A stretch of 34,448 nt of DNA from an uncultured Lachnospiraceae bacterium (GTDB lineage: Bacteria > Bacillota > Clostridia > Lachnospirales > Lachnospiraceae). The translations under genes were made by a program, and so were the position numbers. Within the stretch, counting starts at the first letter, position 1, and the number at the start of each line of letters is the position of its first letter. The notes beneath the pieces were generated by a model. It had not been told where the DNA came from. It searched no databases and saw only the letters and a program-made list of their open reading frames with translations. Location of the stretch: NCBI GenBank assembly GCA_947643615.1, contig CANRWO010000039.1, positions 1 to 34,448 on the forward strand, in the 5' to 3' direction. Of this stretch, positions 34,339-34,448 are shown one piece after another.

Positions 34339-34415
34339 TGGAAAAGTTTTCTATAAATAATTGGGATAAAGAAATTGTTATAATAACTAAGTTTCTTAAT
34401 CTTATAAATCAGTGA
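34338..34415 (+). CDS. Possible 25-residue ORF coupled to the MBL gene
   Basis: The MBL stop TAA and an ATG overlap (TAATG, 34336-34340). The frame gives MEKFSINNWDKEIVIITKFLNL and stops at 34415. The coupled start suggests a real gene, perhaps truncated, but the product is too short to recognise. AT-rich like the MBL gene. Confidence 0.25.
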   Translation: MEKFSINNWDKEIVIITKFLNLINQ

Positions 34416-34448
34416 GATTTTGACGTTTTTATCTTATTTTCAAGATTA

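Overview
This window looks like a chromosomal segment from a Clostridia gut anaerobe, most likely Lachnospiraceae. The evidence is roughly 50% GC by eye, AGGAG-type ribosome binding sites, several GTG starts, GHKL/LytTR two-component pairs, and the classic Firmicutes block priA-def-fmt-rsmB-rlmN-prpC-prkC-rsgA. No tRNA, rRNA, CRISPR array or intact insertion sequence was seen.

Left part (1-7100, + strand). An EamA/DMT transporter carries a five-copy 33-bp in-frame repeat in a hydrophilic loop. It is followed by a pentose/polyol catabolic group: a ROK-family repressor with a perfect 17-bp palindrome just upstream, a zinc polyol (xylitol/sorbitol-type) dehydrogenase whose promoter carries a degenerate copy of that palindrome, a small membrane-type ORF ending in a terminator, and a GH51 alpha-L-arabinofuranosidase. 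An APH(3')-like phosphotransferase comes next.

Middle (7189-16080). A radical SAM (SPL-type) protein and a membrane-anchored alpha/beta hydrolase lie on the minus strand. After a gene-poor stretch comes recJ (+), which carries a three-copy 39-bp in-frame repeat. A minus-strand operon then runs LytTR response regulator - GHKL histidine kinase - diguanylate cyclase, tying a peptide-pheromone-style two-component system to c-di-GMP signalling.

The most unusual element is at about 16195-16494, divergent from the response regulator: two direct repeats with a 171-bp period. Each has a conserved upstream block, a -10-like hexamer, a 5' hairpin, an unpaired C6 run and a strong rho-independent terminator. 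I read these as twin C-rich small RNAs, probably controlled by the adjacent LytTR regulator. The two terminator hairpin cores are exact reverse complements of each other.

Housekeeping block (16735-29354, + strand). murE, priA, def, fmt, a YugP-type zinc metallopeptidase, rsmB, rlmN, a PP2C phosphatase, a PASTA kinase and rsgA are packed with short gaps or overlaps. They cover cell-wall precursor synthesis, replication restart, initiator-Met processing, rRNA modification, Ser/Thr phospho-signalling and 30S maturation. A 50-bp palindromic element occurs on both sides of fmt. A strong terminator follows rsgA.

Right part (29514-34448). This holds a dCache-type chemoreceptor, a second GHKL kinase/LytTR regulator pair, and an AT-rich metallo-beta-lactamase-fold gene whose composition differs from everything to its left, suggesting a transferred segment at the window edge.
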